64,000 nucleotides of DNA from Gnetum montanum (GCA_015680685.1 MNCI01033653.1:62498-126497), one strand, 5' to 3'; positions 1 through 13,200 are shown, counted from the first letter of the stretch. Made by a program: numbers and translations. Notes: generated by a model from the letters alone, not told the origin.

Positions 1-293
1 TGGAGAACTCGTAGTTGATCTATATCAGGAACATACCATCTAACCAAGCCATTGAAACACACTTTGTAAAGTTACCCAATGATCTCCATAAAGTACTTGG
101 CTTGGTGAAGAAACTATTGTTTCTTCTTAACGTTCAACTCTTGTGGTGTTTGTAGGGTGAGGAGATAGGTAAGAATGCTACTATACTAGTTTTTCTCTGT
201 GGGTAATTGATTATTCACTGCACCAACAAAGAGGAATTCATTAGGGAAATGATGAGAAATTGAATAATCATCCTCGTTGTTGTCCCATCGCAA
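1..293 (-). pseudogene. Start of integrase region of element D (relic)
   Basis: The minus strand here continues from RNase H into the linker and zinc-finger-proximal part of integrase. It lines up, with stops, against 49040-49330 of element A, including a stretch read as WDNxEDD in D and WDNKEDE in A, and an LYKVC motif in both. The catalytic integrase core lies beyond the left edge. Confidence 0.6.
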
Positions 294-1860
294 CTAAAAT
301 AAATGATCAGCAACTACATTCCTGGTGCCCTTGTGATCGATCATCGTTAAATCGAACTCTTGTAAGATTACAAGCCATTGTATGATACAAGGGCTTACTA
401 TTGGCTTATTCATGAGGAACCAGATTGCACTATGATCTATATGTATATATACTTTATATCCCAATACATAGTGTCTAAAATTTTCTAGTGCAAACACTAG
501 AGCCATTAATTCTTTCTCTGTGGTAGTATAGTTAAGTTGTGCATTAGCGATACTTCTACTTGCATAGTGGATGTAATAAAGATGATTTTGGTCATTTAAC
601 TATGTAAGTACGACTCCTAAAGCATACTTAGATGCATCTGTTATGATATGAAATGGTTTGGACCAGTGAGGAGCTTGTAGAATGGGTGTTTCTACTAGCT
701 TTTATTTCAGAGTTTGGAAAGCTAATTTGCATTCCATAGTCCACTTGAAAGGTATGTCCTTAATTCCACCAATGGTTTGAAAACCTTTGAAAAGTTCTTA
801 ATAAATCTCCTATAGTAGCTAGTATGTCCAAGGAATGACTGAATATCTTTGACAATTTCTGGTTAATGGGTAATTCCTTGGATAATTTTGAATTTCTCGA
901 GGTCTACCTCTATTCCTATGTGTGAGATTTTGTGCCCTAGTACTACTCCTTCTTGGACCATCAAATGGCTTTTCTACCAGTTGAGCCTCAAATTTGTTTC
1001 TACACATCTTTTTAACACTTGCTCCAACTAGTCCAAGGCTTAATCAGAATTTGCTCCATAAGTGGAGAAGTAGTCCATAAAGACCTCCATGCCATTCCCT
1101 ATCTACTGTTGGAATATGCTTATAACTAGTCGTTGAAATGTTGCAAGGGCATTGCACAAGCCAAATGACATTTGTTTGTATGTGAACGTTCCCCAAGGAC
1201 TAGTGAACATAGTCTTGGCTTGGTCTTCTTGGGCTATTTGTATTTGGTTATATCCACTATATCCATCCGGAAAATTATAATAGTGATGCCCTACAATGGT
1301 GTTTAAGACTTGGTCAACAAATGGTAATGGAAAGTGATCTTTAAATGTTGCCATATTTAGTAGCCTAAAATCTATGCACACCCTCCATTTTCCTTCCTTT
1401 TTAGGCACAATAATTAAGGGGCTAACCCATTTGCTATCAGTAATGGGATATATGAACCCAACCTTGAGAAGTTATTCGATTTCTTCCTTAACTACTTGCT
1501 TTAGCTTAGGGTTTAATCATCTCTACGGTTGTCTTCAAGGCTTCATGGAGGGGTTAGTGTAAATACTATGTTGGCACATCCTAGAATCTATTCTAGTTAA
1601 TTTGGGATATGACCAAGCGAAAGCTTCCAAACATTTATTTATTACCTTCAGCAGTTCTTCTTTCTGTTGAGGAGCAAGCTTAGCATTAATAATTACTGGT
1701 TTTCCATTTTTAAGAAACATGTATTTCATACTAGTGGGCAATGGTTTCAGCTTGAGGGGCTCCTGCTTAAATTTCTCAAGGATTTCCAACTTCCCCTAGT
1801 TGATATTTTCAAGGTTAAGACTTGGAAGCTAGTAGTGGACTTGCTCTAATGCGTCTATGC
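294..1860 (-). pseudogene. Reverse transcriptase and RNase H of element D (relic)
   Basis: The RT core is readable at 1408-1103 on the minus strand (motifs VCIDFRLLN and SPWGTFTYKQMSFGLCNA) and the RNase H end at 506-294 (ENFRHYVLGYK ... ADHL). The upstream linker lies at 1789-1535. The catalytic motif, expected as FMDDF in Athila-like elements, reads FMDYF: the second aspartate codon at 1072-1070 is TAC. Together with several stops this shows the enzyme is inactive. It stands directly downstream of the protease, as in an ordinary Ty3/gypsy polyprotein. Confidence 0.8.
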
Positions 1861-2129
1861 TATCAATGTAAGCATAAGTCAAACCCTTAGTTGGTTCCAT
1901 GCATATGAGTGAACTACTTTCTTGATCAGCTATCAGCCACTGGGTGTCTTCCTGTCATGTGGCTACTACGTATAGGAATCTTTGTATGTTAATGACTTGC
2001 ACACACTAATTGCATGCAGGCAATGCTAAACTTTGCACAAACCATAACCTCTACACGTAATTACACCTTGTGTCACTATATGCAATGCATGGAAATTTCT
2101 TCTTCTTGATCTTTATGAATGTATTTTCC

Positions 2130-2640
2130 TTTGATATTTCCAAGGGCAGATCATGGATTCCTAGCTGCTCATCAATTGTGCTTAGCCATGCTCTTCCCAT
2201 TATGATTGGGAAGTCCCCCTTACTGTTTTTTACCTAACTCACTAGTAAGTCAGCTGGGTACGACCACCCGCAAATAGTGGTAACAATGTCTTCCACCAAT
2301 CCAAATGGGATAGTGATGGACTAGTCGACCAACTCTAGATGGATGTTTCTCTTTTCCAATGGAGGTAGGTTCCAGGCCTTATACATTTCTTGAGAAATCA
2401 AGTTGACACTGGAACTTGAATCCAAAAGATCCTTGCATGGCACATTTCCAATGATTTGTAAGTATATCAGAGGACTCCCAAGATCAAAGAATTTCCTAGG
2501 AAGGTGGCCAGCTTTGATCCAATTAGTAATGACATGTATTAGCATGACCATATGCGTTGAGTGCAATGATTGGGTTGAAGGGGGCTCTAAAGTTTTAATT
2601 GATACTGAGGCATCTAAGGAATCAACCACTTGTGATTACA
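2130..2640 (-). pseudogene. Aspartic protease of element D (relic)
   Basis: The minus strand from 2629 to 2321 reads through a retropepsin-like segment ending in ELVD. The active site, normally DSG or DTG, reads DLLDSSSSVNLIS, so the glycine after the catalytic Asp is lost. The same region of element A (26690-27120) retains LLDSGS. The fragment lies between gag and RT as expected for Ty3/gypsy. Confidence 0.7.
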
Positions 2641-3139
2641 AGGGCTTGGTTGAACTGTTGGTTCTAAAGAAAGGTGTTTTCTCCATGTGGTTGTTGGAAC
2701 CAACAATAGATTGAGAGTTAATAGCCCTTGTGGCATTACATTGTTGTAGCTAGGTAGGGATTTCACCTTGCATGGATGGAGAAGGTGGTAGTGAAGCTAT
2801 TGGTGGAAGAGATGTAGCCAGATGAGAAAGATGATATGCTTGTGGAATATCACCTCTAAAAGAGGGAGTCCCATAATACTTGTGGGCTTGGTAGTGATGT
2901 TGAGGAGTGATGTGACCAGTAGAGTTACATGGGGAGATTGGCTATTGCACATAATATCCATATGGGTTAGGTTGCCATAAGGATATTATTGCCTTGTTAG
3001 TGCCATTCCCCATGATTATGGGTGCTGCCACTATTGATACTACTCAATTTATTATGGTGGAGTTCCATTGGGATAATATGTTAAGGGTTGGTGGAACTAC
3101 CTTGGGTTAGCTTGAGGATAAGGTAACCTTTAGGGTGCT

Positions 3140-4800
3140 TTCCGTCTGTTCAATTGTGGGTTGAGTTCATATACCCTAGACTCCTGTAGATGTGAGATTA
3201 CAAGGAAACATCCCTTAGGATGGTCATATTGACACATCTTGCATCCACTATCATTGTTTGTTTCTGACTCTGAAACTTCTTCAATGATGGAAACTTTGCC
3301 CTTACCCCTGCTACGTGCATGTTCAACTTCTCTCTTTTTTCTTTTTTCACAATCACTACCTTACACTCTAGACTCCTCTACTATTTTAAGAATAGTTTAA
3401 AATCTATTGTCTAGAGAATCCCATATTTGGTCTAGCTTTGCTAAAACTTCTGATGTCATCTTTTGGATAAGCAAAGTTTTCCTATTCACCATCTCGTTTA
3501 GTGGTAACTCTTCTTCATCCTTAGAAAATACTACTCCTCTCTTCTGGAGGGAAGGATATTGGTTATACTCTTCCACACTTTCTCTCTTCCATAGCTCACC
3601 TTCTTCCTTAGCAACTTGCTCCAACAGTCTTTGGATTTGATGGGACCTAAGCTCGGATAGTCTTCCTTGGGCATAAGTCTGAGGGATTCTTCTCATTTCA
3701 TGCCTAAGCCCATCTACAAGATGGTGCAGTTGATCCTTTTGCAAATAACCATGGCTAGGACAATGATGTAACAGTGCATAGTATCAGCCCATGGTAGCAT
3801 CCAAGGGTTCATGTCCTCCTTGTTTCTAGCCTTGGATTTTCTTTTGCAGGTTGGACACTCAAGATTACGTTTGGTAGTTATCATTGAATAATTCTAACAT
3901 AGTACTCCATCTACAAATAGATTCTAGTTCTAAGGACTAGTACCATCTTACCACTTCTATAACTAGTGTCCATGGGAACAACTTAAGTTTTTTTCATTTA
4001 TTCTCTATGTTTTGTAAGGCACACGCATCATGGAATACTTGTAAATGATTTTGAGGATTAGCATTGTATCCTCCTTCAAATGATGGGATATTTTTCATAT
4101 CTAATCTCTTGATCCTACTATCTTTCTGGTGCCTTGTTGGAATTCTAACATCCTCTGTTATGTCTAACATACTTTGAGTAGTGAGTAGGGGTTCGTCGTG
4201 ATCGTCTCTTCTATGGTGTCTATGATGCCTACATTATTCCCTACTCTCCCTTCTTCTATGTCAAGACTCTTTAGAGTGCCCTTGTTCCCTTTCCTAGCTG
4301 CTTCGTCTATGAATTCCACTTTGCCTAACTTTATCCCCATGGTCTTTTTTTTATGACTATGTTTGAATATTAAAGGAGAGGGTGAAGGAGATGTTGAAGG
4401 TGAAGAAGAAGGAGAAGCATCACCATGACGGTATCTACTACCTTCTCTTCTTTAGTCTCAACCCCAATCACAATTGCAATTAGAATGCCCACCTTTATTA
4501 TGAGTTCATATCCCTTTTTCAAATCCTTCGTGCCCATGGGTATTACGACCTGGGTTATGAATAGTGGAATGAAGGTTCTAATACAAAACCCCTTCACCAA
4601 AGTCAAGGGAAAGAACATTGTTATGTGGCCGACTACCTGAGGTAGGTTCATCATCCTCAGTTTTGCTTAAGACAAGTGGGGCATCTTGGGACCACTTACC
4701 CTTCAAAGAATTATGATGTCTCTCCTGTTGCAAGTCCCTTTGATGTTGTACCTTTATGGAATGGTATTCTCTCGAGTAATGGTCTTGCACAATATATTAT
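3140..4800 (-). pseudogene. Gag of element D (relic)
   Basis: The capsid-side core is the open stretch 3744-3397 (minus), with motifs AQGRLSELR, IQRLLEQVAKEEGELWKRESVEEYN and LDQIWDSLDNRF. It matches the degraded gag of element A at 25385-25700 nearly motif for motif. A zinc-knuckle-like Cys/His segment with HPKGC follows near 3200. The N-terminal part (4790-4370) is low complexity and frame-broken. Confidence 0.7.
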
Positions 4801-5197
4801 GCATGTAAGTGTGGCATGCCAATTCGTGTGAGAGCATGAAGAAGCATGCTCGGGACTGAATGATCAAAAGGTAAGACTATGTTATCTTCTAAGTCTCTCT
4901 AACATAGTTGTTCATCTTGATGCAGGATAAAGGTGAATTCTAGTATATACTCATCCGGATGAATATATACCACTTGAACTTGTTGAGGGACTGACAAATC
5001 AACATCATGTATATTATGCCGCTATCTGTTTCCTGTTTCAGACCTAGGTGGTGAGGCGCTTTCATATGAAGAAGGAGACATACTTGTCTGTTCAGTGTAC
5101 AATGTATTTTGGTTTATTATTTTCTCAACCAATCCTTAGGGTTCATTCCAATGATGTGAATGATTTCCTATGTTCTAGTTAGCACACAAACAACTAA

Positions 5198-5216
5198 GTC
5201 CCTGGCAATAGTGCCA
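5198..5216 (-). other. Primer binding site of element D (tRNA-Asp type)
   Basis: Directly inside the LTR the minus strand reads TGGCACTATTGCCAGGGAC. It resembles the complement of a plant tRNA-Asp 3' end, TGGCGCCGTTGCCGGGGA, with differences mostly of the CG-to-CA/TG kind expected from deamination. Confidence 0.75.
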
Positions 5217-5903
5217 ATGATGAGCGGCAAGGTATCCCTATGCTCAACTATACAAATATGAGCATTTCACGCATGATCTAGTTGAATTCCAATCACTAAG
5301 TGCTTATGTACCCTTGTGGAACAAGGATGGGTTGGCTGATTATTGTCTTCCCAAGCTTACCTGGATGTCATGATTCTATGGTTAAGTAAACTTGAGGCAT
5401 ATGATTTTTATAGCTTTTAGGATTTTTTGTCTTGCAGGAGAGAGGTAACTAAGTGAGTAATTTAACTTAACTACTCATTAACTAAGTTCTAACTAATCCT
5501 AACACTAGCATCCATTCCCACTTGCCATACACATCTTGAACCAATTCAACACTACTCAGATTACTAAACACTAATCGTTACTAGATTACCAAGCATTACA
5601 CACATGCTTGAAGTGGTCATGCTTGTGTAATTTAACGATTTGCTTAATTGATCAAAATAAATTGCCATGCTAATAACAGAAATGTAAAGTGCATAAAATA
5701 AAATAAAATGAAATAAATGCATAAGAAAATAAAATAAAAGAAATGCGTAAGAAAAAAAATCTCATGTGCTGCAAGGATGAATCAAAGAGCTCATCTTTAT
5801 TGCCGTACATAAGGTGTGCTCAGGTACACAATGCTTGAATAAAGATCCATCCACACTTAGACCTCCTACTACAAGCACTTGGAAAATACCATAACTTTCA
5901 AAC

Positions 5904-6010
5904 CAACTACAAGAGTTTCACTACTTCACTGCTAAAAGACTTCTTCCCAATTGTGNCCCAACTACAAGAGTTTCACTACTTCACTGCTAAAAGACTTCTT
6001 CCCAATTGTG
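5904..6010. other. Duplicated ~53-bp block around an N (likely assembly join)
   Basis: The block beginning CCAACTACAAGAGTTTCACT and ending CCCAATTGTG appears twice in direct tandem, separated by the N at 5956. An unmerged contig overlap explains this better than a biological duplication. Confidence 0.7.
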
Positions 6011-6023
6011 TGCCTAGGCACTG

Positions 6024-6031
6024 TATTTATA
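6024..6031 (-). promoter_or_regulatory. TATA box of D LTR
   Basis: The minus strand reads CTATAAATACAG. Downstream sequence including GTAGTGAAACTCTTG matches the segment after the TATA box in the LTR of A. Confidence 0.6.
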
Positions 6032-6042
6032 GACTTAGGAGC

Positions 6043-6250
6043 AACTACTCTAATAATTAGAGTAACCGCTCTAATAATTAGAATAATTTCTAAAGTAACT
6101 GCTAGAGTACCCACTCTAATAATTAGAATAACTATTATAGTAATCGCTAGAGTAACCACTCTAATAATTAGAATAACTGCTAAAGTAACCACTAGAGTAA
6201 CCACTCTAATAATTAGAATAACTACTAGAGTAACCGCTAGAGTAACCCCT
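6043..6250 (-). repeat. U3 minisatellite of near-palindromic words in D LTR
   Basis: TCTAATAATTAGA occurs five times (from 6049, 6070, 6115, 6159 and 6204), the last three intervals being about 45 bp, interleaved with GAGTAACC-type words. The array sits just upstream of the TATA box in element orientation. Confidence 0.85.
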
Positions 6251-6260
6251 CTCATCATCA

Positions 6261-7780
6261 GTGAACAAGGAAGACCAAAGAACACTTTTAAAATGTATAA
6301 AAGATTAGGAAGGCCTATGAGAACATGTCTAATATCTACTTAATGGTAGCATAATATCATTTTTAATTACTTAAGAGAGGAAGTAAGATCTTCTTAAGAA
6401 TTATGAATGGTTGATCATCCCTTGATGGTCAAGCTTGTATTATGAGAGGGTGTAAGGGTTTGATTGATTAATTATCTATCTTTGAGAGTGTGTTTGCTTC
6501 CTTTGTGCATTGCATTCTAGTTTCTTTAAGTGAGTATAAAGTTTGCATTTCTTTTCTCTTGTTTAATTTGGTGTTGTTTAGAAGCTTTACATCTTGTGAG
6601 GGGTTGAATTATGGAATATCAAGGACCACCTTACAAATTATGTTATATAAAAGCATAACATTCAAGTCATTTATGATAGATTCTATTCTTATTTTTTTAC
6701 TTTTTAAGTTAGTTAATGCTGCAATATTACAATATGCCCTAGATATAAGATCATTATATATAAAAATTTGATATTAATTGTTCATAAGTAAACCCTTATT
6801 ATTAAATTTTTCATTGATTTTTAAAAGATTTTAGGAGAACATTATTAGTCTTACTAGTCTTGTTAACTATAAAAAGTCTATTTTCATCCTATTTGATCCT
6901 TGCAAATGTGTTTTGCATTATGTGCTTTTTTTCTTTTTTGATGAAATGAATATTCTTTATTGTACACAATAATTGGTACTATAAGCATATAGAAATACTT
7001 ATATTTAGTCAAGTACATATTATAATATTCCTGATTCATATAACTTTTATCATTATAAAAGACATTTATTTTGAATAATTATTCCTTTTCTCAATAAAAC
7101 ATTCAAAAGAAGAAAAACCTTGTTAAAAGTAAGGATACAAAAAAACTATTTAAACTTAATTATATAAATATTCAAGTTACATCAATGATAAAAATAGTCA
7201 AATAACCTAAAAAATAAAGAAAATAGAAGTTTCTTTGAATGTTTTTATGTACACTACAAGAAGTACTCATTAGTTTTAATACATAACTTATAAGTTAAAT
7301 TCATCAATTTTTGGCATCATTTTATTGTATATTTACCTTTATTAAAAATATTTGTACTTAACTATAACTTTCTATTGCAACCTCAAATCGTTTTGTTATT
7401 TTATGTTTAAGCACAAATATTGAAAGTAATTTAAATGTTTCAAGGAGAGAAATCATCCTTTTAATTAAAAATTAATTTTCCTCTCTTGAATTTCAAATTA
7501 TTTATTTTAATATTGTAGACTAGAGTAGTTATCTAAAAATTGAAAAGGTTTTTATTTCTATATTTTTTGATATATTCGACTTAATATTATGTGATGTACT
7601 CTAAATATTTTTTTAATTAATATTACTTTTTAAAGTTTTAAACCCCTTCTCCTACTATAATCTATCATTCAAAAACTTTACAATGAGGTATGCAACTACT
7701 TTAATAATAGGCAAGAAATAATTTTATTTTATAGTTTTATTAGAGTTTTAAAAGGCCATTATTTAGAGTGATGGTAAGGC
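6261..7780. other. AT-rich intergenic DNA, nothing recognised
   Basis: No domain, RNA gene or repeat boundary could be supported here. Short open stretches look fortuitous. Confidence 0.5.
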
Positions 7781-7789
7781 TCTCTTTGT

Positions 7790-8560
7790 CAAGTTGGAAG
7801 ACTTGCATATGAGTGTAGGCATAGCCACTCAAGAAAAGATTAGGCTTTCACTCATCCATCTATCCTTTTAGTATTTTACAATAGAAAAATAAGAATTAAG
7901 ACTCTAGCTCATAACTATTTTAGTTTTATTGGTATAAAATAAGCATATCATCTTTATCCTAGTTTGTTTAGCCTTTTTACTGATGAACTTAAAGAATAGA
8001 TGAATGAAATACCAACTTGATTTGCAACTACAATTAGAAATATGCCTTTTAGATTATTACTTTATAGTAATGATGTTATATTAATTTAAACATACAAGAA
8101 GGATTACACAAAGTGCTTAATACTCTTGATGACTTTTTTCAAGAATAAAATTTAATGCATAGGAAATTAAAAAATCATGATTTGTGACCCACATAATAAG
8201 ACGTATAATTTTACCATAGGAAATAAGCAAGTAAGAATAAGCTCCTTTTATAAATATATTAGTCTATAATGCTTTTGCAATTGCAAATAGAATTAATGCA
8301 TTACATAAAAATTTATAAGTTGTATGAAACCATTATTTGCCTTAAAAACCAAATGCATCTAAAAGTAACTCTCTCATGTCATTATTCAACTATTCTTCAT
8401 GGCCATACTATATGGGGATCTAGTCTAGGAAATAAATATTAGAAATATACATAATAAATTTATATTCATTTACTACTCAATGAATTTATGTGAAGAGACA
8501 AACACAATATGCTATTATGTTTTTTAAAATAGAAATGATGCACTTGGAAACTTAAGCTAT
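7790..8560 (+). pseudogene. Old LINE reverse transcriptase fragment
   Basis: Translation of the plus strand gives, with stops, a non-LTR RT core: YPSLFSLFTDELKE followed about 30 residues later by LLLYSNDVILI, which corresponds to the canonical LLYADDVIL motif with the first catalytic Asp replaced by Asn. Downstream pieces resemble the KTKxM and YKYL segments of LINE RTs. It is much more AT-rich and decayed than the LINE inserted at 8819. No boundaries or target duplication were found. Confidence 0.45.
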
Positions 8561-8803
8561 TTATTAGTTTATAACCTATACTCATGATCTTTTTGAATTC
8601 CCATTGGATAAATACTCTTTAAGAAAAAGAATGTTAACAATCCAAGATATATTATGGTTTCATAAGAAGGTTCAAAAGCACATTCTTTATTTTAATCCTA
8701 TGTAAGTTGAGAAAGTGATGAATAAATAGTATTTTAAATACTCCAAAAAAATATAGAAGAAAAGAAACATTTCTATTTAAATAGTAATAGGGAAGCTTGA
8801 TTC

Positions 8804-8818
8804 AAAGTCAAATGAGTT
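8804..8818. repeat. Target-site duplication of LINE F, left copy
   Basis: AAAGTCAAATGAGTT is repeated exactly at 14077-14091 after the poly-A tract. The leading AAA cannot be told from the tail. Confidence 0.9.
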
Positions 8819-8837
8819 GACAAAAGGTTGGAACAGA

Positions 8838-10260
8838 ATGCAGAGCATTCAAGGAGCGACGACGGACCAAGGAGTGGAGACACGCATGACAGCCAAAGGA
8901 GTGGAGGCGAGCATGATGGCCCAAGGCATGGTGGCCCAAGTCGTGATGGCCCAAGGTGTGACGACAGGACCAGTAGACATGGCTAGAGATTTTGGTGAGC
9001 ACTCCAGAGAAGGATCCGCACTACGGATCAAGGTCAAACACCCTAACACGAACACACTGGAAAGCTTGAAGCGCAGCCTGATAGGCAAATTTGTGTCTAA
9101 AGGGGCACAACCACAAATTGATTTGATCTGGCATTAGGCCCGGGCAGCATGGGGGTTAGACACGATGTTGGTTAAATGCCTAGTAGACGACCACCTTCTC
9201 TTTTGTTTCACCTCCCTGGAGGAACGGAAACAAATTTTGGTGGGGGAGCCTTGGTTCTATGGGGCATGAGGTCTGGCTCTGGTGCCCGGGGGCTCACCGA
9301 GACCCGACTTTGTTTGAACGGGCACTGATTTGGGTGCGGCTACATGGCCTCCCCCTCGAATACTAGTCGACAGAGTTCCTACACTCGCTTACAAAACTAT
9401 TTTGTGAGTTCATCAAGTTCAATCATTTCATCGTGGTTATGGAACACCTGAGCGTCGCATGGTTCTACGTGTGGTGACCTCTGCTACCAATGGAGCCAAT
9501 TGAGTAGTTGGTACTTGACACAGATATGGGTGAAGAGAGGGTTCAAGTTCAGTTTGAAAACCTACTGATGGCACCGCCCCTGACAAGGGACTCCCGGAGG
9601 GGGGGAAACCCGACCCATCACAACCATAATGCACTTGCAATGGACGAGTGGTAGCTTATTGGCAAAAAGTCAGGGTTGCTAATAGGAAACCACAGGCACC
9701 CAAGGGGGAGACTCAGCATACGAGGGGGATCCCCTTCACTGGGAAAGGCCCCCCAAGGTAGGCAGGACTCATAGCCAGATCGATGCTACCGGTCGGCCAC
9801 TCCCTGGTCCCAGACGGCCGCAGGGAAAGGCAAAGGAGAACACACATGGGGAATGGTAGTTGGAGAAGGGAGGGTAAGCCATGCCAAGTGTGACGAGTAA
9901 GCCCTATTACCATGTGCTAGTAGGGGCAAGGGCTTTGGCCCCCAAGGACATCCAGAAGACGAGCACCCAAACAATGACCGAATCGAAGCAAGGTGGCTAC
10001 GGGTTGCCATGCTATCCCGCTTGGGGGGAGGAAGGCCCCTCCCAAGGAGATTTGTCTCCACCATTGGTCACAGACTGGATTAACACTAGCCGCAGTTCAG
10101 TGAGGCCCAGTTCCCCTCCCGAGGGGAAGAGCATGCTACACGAATAGTGGATGAATGTATCCCTTCTAGTGGCCAAGAATGGGCAACTGGATAACAACAC
10201 ATACCAGCACAAGGCTACGTAGTTGTTTGTTGACCTGGGAGTGCAGCCCACACTCCATGA
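8838..10260 (+). pseudogene. LINE F ORF1 (DUF4283-like nucleic-acid-binding protein, broken)
   Basis: The first ATG in the insertion is at 8838. An N-terminal stretch made of GGCCCAAGG-type repeats (about 8880-8965) precedes a segment with SLIGKFVSKGAQPQIDLIW, then FTSLEERKQILVGEPWFYG and, after a frame change, LIWVRLHGLPLEY. These are the hallmarks of the DUF4283 domain of plant LINE ORF1. The remainder to about 10260 is rich in Pro, Gly and charged residues, with stops and frame changes. ORF1 proteins of plant L1 elements bind the element RNA; this copy is not translatable as one protein. Confidence 0.65.
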
Positions 10261-10284
10261 GGTTTACCACTGACACATATCTCC

Positions 10285-13200
10285 ATGAAGGTTCTCTCAT
10301 GGAACTGCAGGGGTCAGGGTACCCCATACAAAAGGCATACCCTGCAATGTATTGTGCAAGATGAGAGATGCGATGTCGTTTGTTTACAAGAAATGAAACT
10401 TCAGCAGATGGAAGATCATGTGCTTCAATGGCTGGGGTGGTACAGCCATCAGGCACCCAGTAGGGGATGTGCAAGAGGCCTCGCGATCCTCACCAAGGTG
10501 GACTCGTATGTCCTGGGCACTTTCAACTAGTGCATCATGGTGCACCTGTCGGGGCTGGACGTATGGATTACCAATGTTTACGGCACCCAGGGATGGCAAG
10601 ACAACCTTCAGGAGCTCTCCCGGGTCACGGGGCTTGTCCCCAACAATGCCGGCTGGTTACTGATCGGAGACTTCAACCAAAGGCTCTACAACTGGGAGAA
10701 GACTAGAGAAACCATGGAGGAGCCCGTAGGGGCACCCAAATTTCTTGCACTGTTACAACGTAATGACCTCAGCAACATGGAAATTGCAGGGTGCAAGTAC
10801 ACCTAGAGCAATCGCAGACAAGGCGCAGCACGGGTTCAATTCTAGATTGACCAAGTGTGGGCCAGTAAGGTGATGATGACCGAATGGAAAATCCATGTCC
10901 ATGGAGGTGCTCAGATGGCCTCAAATCACCAGACCATCCTCTACCAGCTGGACCATGACATGTTTCAGAGCCCCTGCCCCTTCCGATTTGAACGCACCTG
11001 GCTACGTAAGCCGTGGTTGGGTGAGCTGGTTTAGGACATCTAGCAGGGTTACACGTCCTCGGTGGACCCACACGAATTTCTGAAAAATGGTTTAAAGACC
11101 CTCAAAAGTCAAATTAAAAACATAAAAACAGTAGAAAAATATAGTTTCAAAGGTTACCGAACGCAGATCCAAGCCAAGCTGCTGGCAACCCAGAAACAAC
11201 AAGAGCAAGGGGTAGATCACACATGCGAGGAACTCATCTTCCAGGCCAAGCTCCAACTACTGCACCATGAAGAGGAAGAATATTGGCATCAATGGGCCCA
11301 TGTGCAGTGGCTGAGGGTAGGGGATCAGCACATGAAATTATTTTTTGCAGCAGCGAAGGCACACCGCAGAACTCGCTAACGAATGCTGCAGCGTCTCATG
11401 CAAGGAGAGCAACCACACACGTCCTCTGGGGCAGATAGACTTCTGCAATACTAGCAGAAGGTCTAGCAATGGCAATCGATGGACCTGATTTCTGTGCTAG
11501 TACAGAAAATTTTAAACCCAGCGGATAACTCATGACTTCTACAACCTTTCTCATGCCAGGAGCTTTGAATTGCACTCTAGGAGATGCCGGCAGATAAGGC
11601 TGTAGGGCCAAATGGATGGCCCATTGAATTCTTCCGTCAATTCGAGGACGTTCTCGGGGCGAACCTGCTTGACGCTTTCAATTGCATGCTGGCATGGCAT
11701 CAAGTTCACAAAGAAATTAACTACTCTCATGTGGTCCTTCTGCCAAAGACGAAGAATCCCACATCCCTAGGACATTTTCGCCCCATTGGCATCTACAACT
11801 CACTCTTGTGTTTATTTTTGCACATGCTTGTGGCCAGACTACGGCCCCTGATGCCTCGGCTTGTGGGGAAGAACCAGGCTACTTTTATGAAGGGCCGTCA
11901 TCTTTAGGATGAAGTCCTACTACTGCAGGACATTCAACACTCTCTTTGGGTGGCTAAATTACTGGGCCTCTGCATCAAACTAGACATAACCAAGGCATAT
12001 GATTCTGTGAGTTGGGTCACCCTGAGGACTGTGCTACACATGAAAGGCTTCGACGAGGCCTTCGTGTCACTCTGCATGCAGATCCAACAAGGAGGGCGAT
12101 ACTCACTGGATATTGACGGGTAACTGTGGGGTTTTCATGGGACTGGACGCGGGCTCCGTCAAGGCGACCCTCTCTCCCCGCTCCTATTCCTGATGATAAT
12201 GGACCTTCTGCAAACATACTGTGCTGAAGAAGGGGTCCATGGGCTGAATATGCACAGTGTCCCATGTCTCACTGCCCATTACGTGGACGACACCATGATC
12301 TTCATGAAGGCCATTGTGCCACAAGCCAGGGCGTTAATAAGAGTGCTAAATCGCCTGCAACGGGAAGTGGGACTGGCACCCAACCCAGGGAAATCCACAT
12401 TATATTTCGCACACACCCATCCTTTGGTGTGCACAAAGGTCATTCAAATCCTGGGGATCCTACCAAGGGGAGAGGAATACAAATATCTAAGCATCCCCAT
12501 CCACAACTAGCATAGACTACAAACCTGGCAGGCTCTCATTATGAGAATCCAAAGGTGCATGACACACTGGACGAACAACTTCCTCTCCCACAAAGAGAAA
12601 ATCATGCTAGTCTCTACTGTTTTGGGGGCCATGGTGAGGTTTTCTGCCTCCATGGCATCCCTGCCCACCGGAGTCACCACAAAAATTGACACAATTATCC
12701 GTGACTTCGTATGGTCAAGTGGCAAGGGGGGGAAGAAGATGCACCTGGTGGCATGGGCCAATACCTCATGGCCCAGTACTGTACGGGGGGGGGGGAGGGA
12801 GGTTGGCATACTCCCCTTCACGGTTGAAGTAGCCTTAGGAAGACAAAGACTTCTTCGGTGACTTTCTACAATGAATGAGGACCCCTCCCTCTGGGTGAAA
12901 ATCTTGCGGCAGAAATATAGCTCATGGGCGGTGGCCAACTCCGACTCTCATGCTTGGAGGCAACTATGCGCACATGTAAGATCGCTACGCTAAGAAGATG
13001 AGATCTCCCTGCATCCCCGGCAGCTCCTCCAGAAATAGTTCGCAACTGATCCACGTTGAATGCGACTATGGAAGGGTATTCTACAGGAGAAAATCAAAAT
13101 GTTTGGGTGGCTGATCCTACACCATGCCCTCCCTGTTCGGGCCTTAATACAGACACGTGGCCTGCCAATTAGTACCCATTGCCCACTGTGCATCCACCAC

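Larger units (their letters stand above)
1..6260 (-). mobile_element. Element D: Athila-like Ty3/gypsy retrotransposon, 5' part, truncated by window edge
   Basis: Reading right to left there is a 5' LTR (5218-6260), a primer binding site, gag, protease, reverse transcriptase, RNase H and the start of the integrase region; the rest lies outside the window. Domain order and the tRNA-Asp-type primer site fit the Athila branch of Ty3/gypsy. Its gag and pol translations closely parallel those of element A at 24.1-50.4 kb, so the two belong to one family group. All coding parts carry stops and frame changes, so it is dead. The 3' LTR and target duplication cannot be checked; the five bases following the LTR (6261-6265) are GTGAA. 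Confidence 0.85.
5218..6260 (-). repeat. 5' LTR of element D
   Basis: Read on the minus strand, the 1043-bp LTR starts TGATGATGAG and ends CCGCTCATCA immediately before the primer site. Its 3' end matches the ends of the LTRs of element A and of the solo LTR at 53979-54967 (shared AGGGATACCTTGCC-like tail). A TATA box and a U3 repeat array lie inside. An assembly N with duplicated flanks (5904-6010) inflates its length slightly. Confidence 0.8.

Noticed and set aside
5951-6343. 130-codon plus-strand frame and its 107-codon minus-strand partner rich in Ile, Val and Thr
   Set aside because: Both are translations of the U3 minisatellite of the D LTR and include the N.
8808-9088. His- and Leu-rich minus-strand frames
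   Set aside because: They are antisense to the GGCCCAAGG-type repeats of LINE ORF1.
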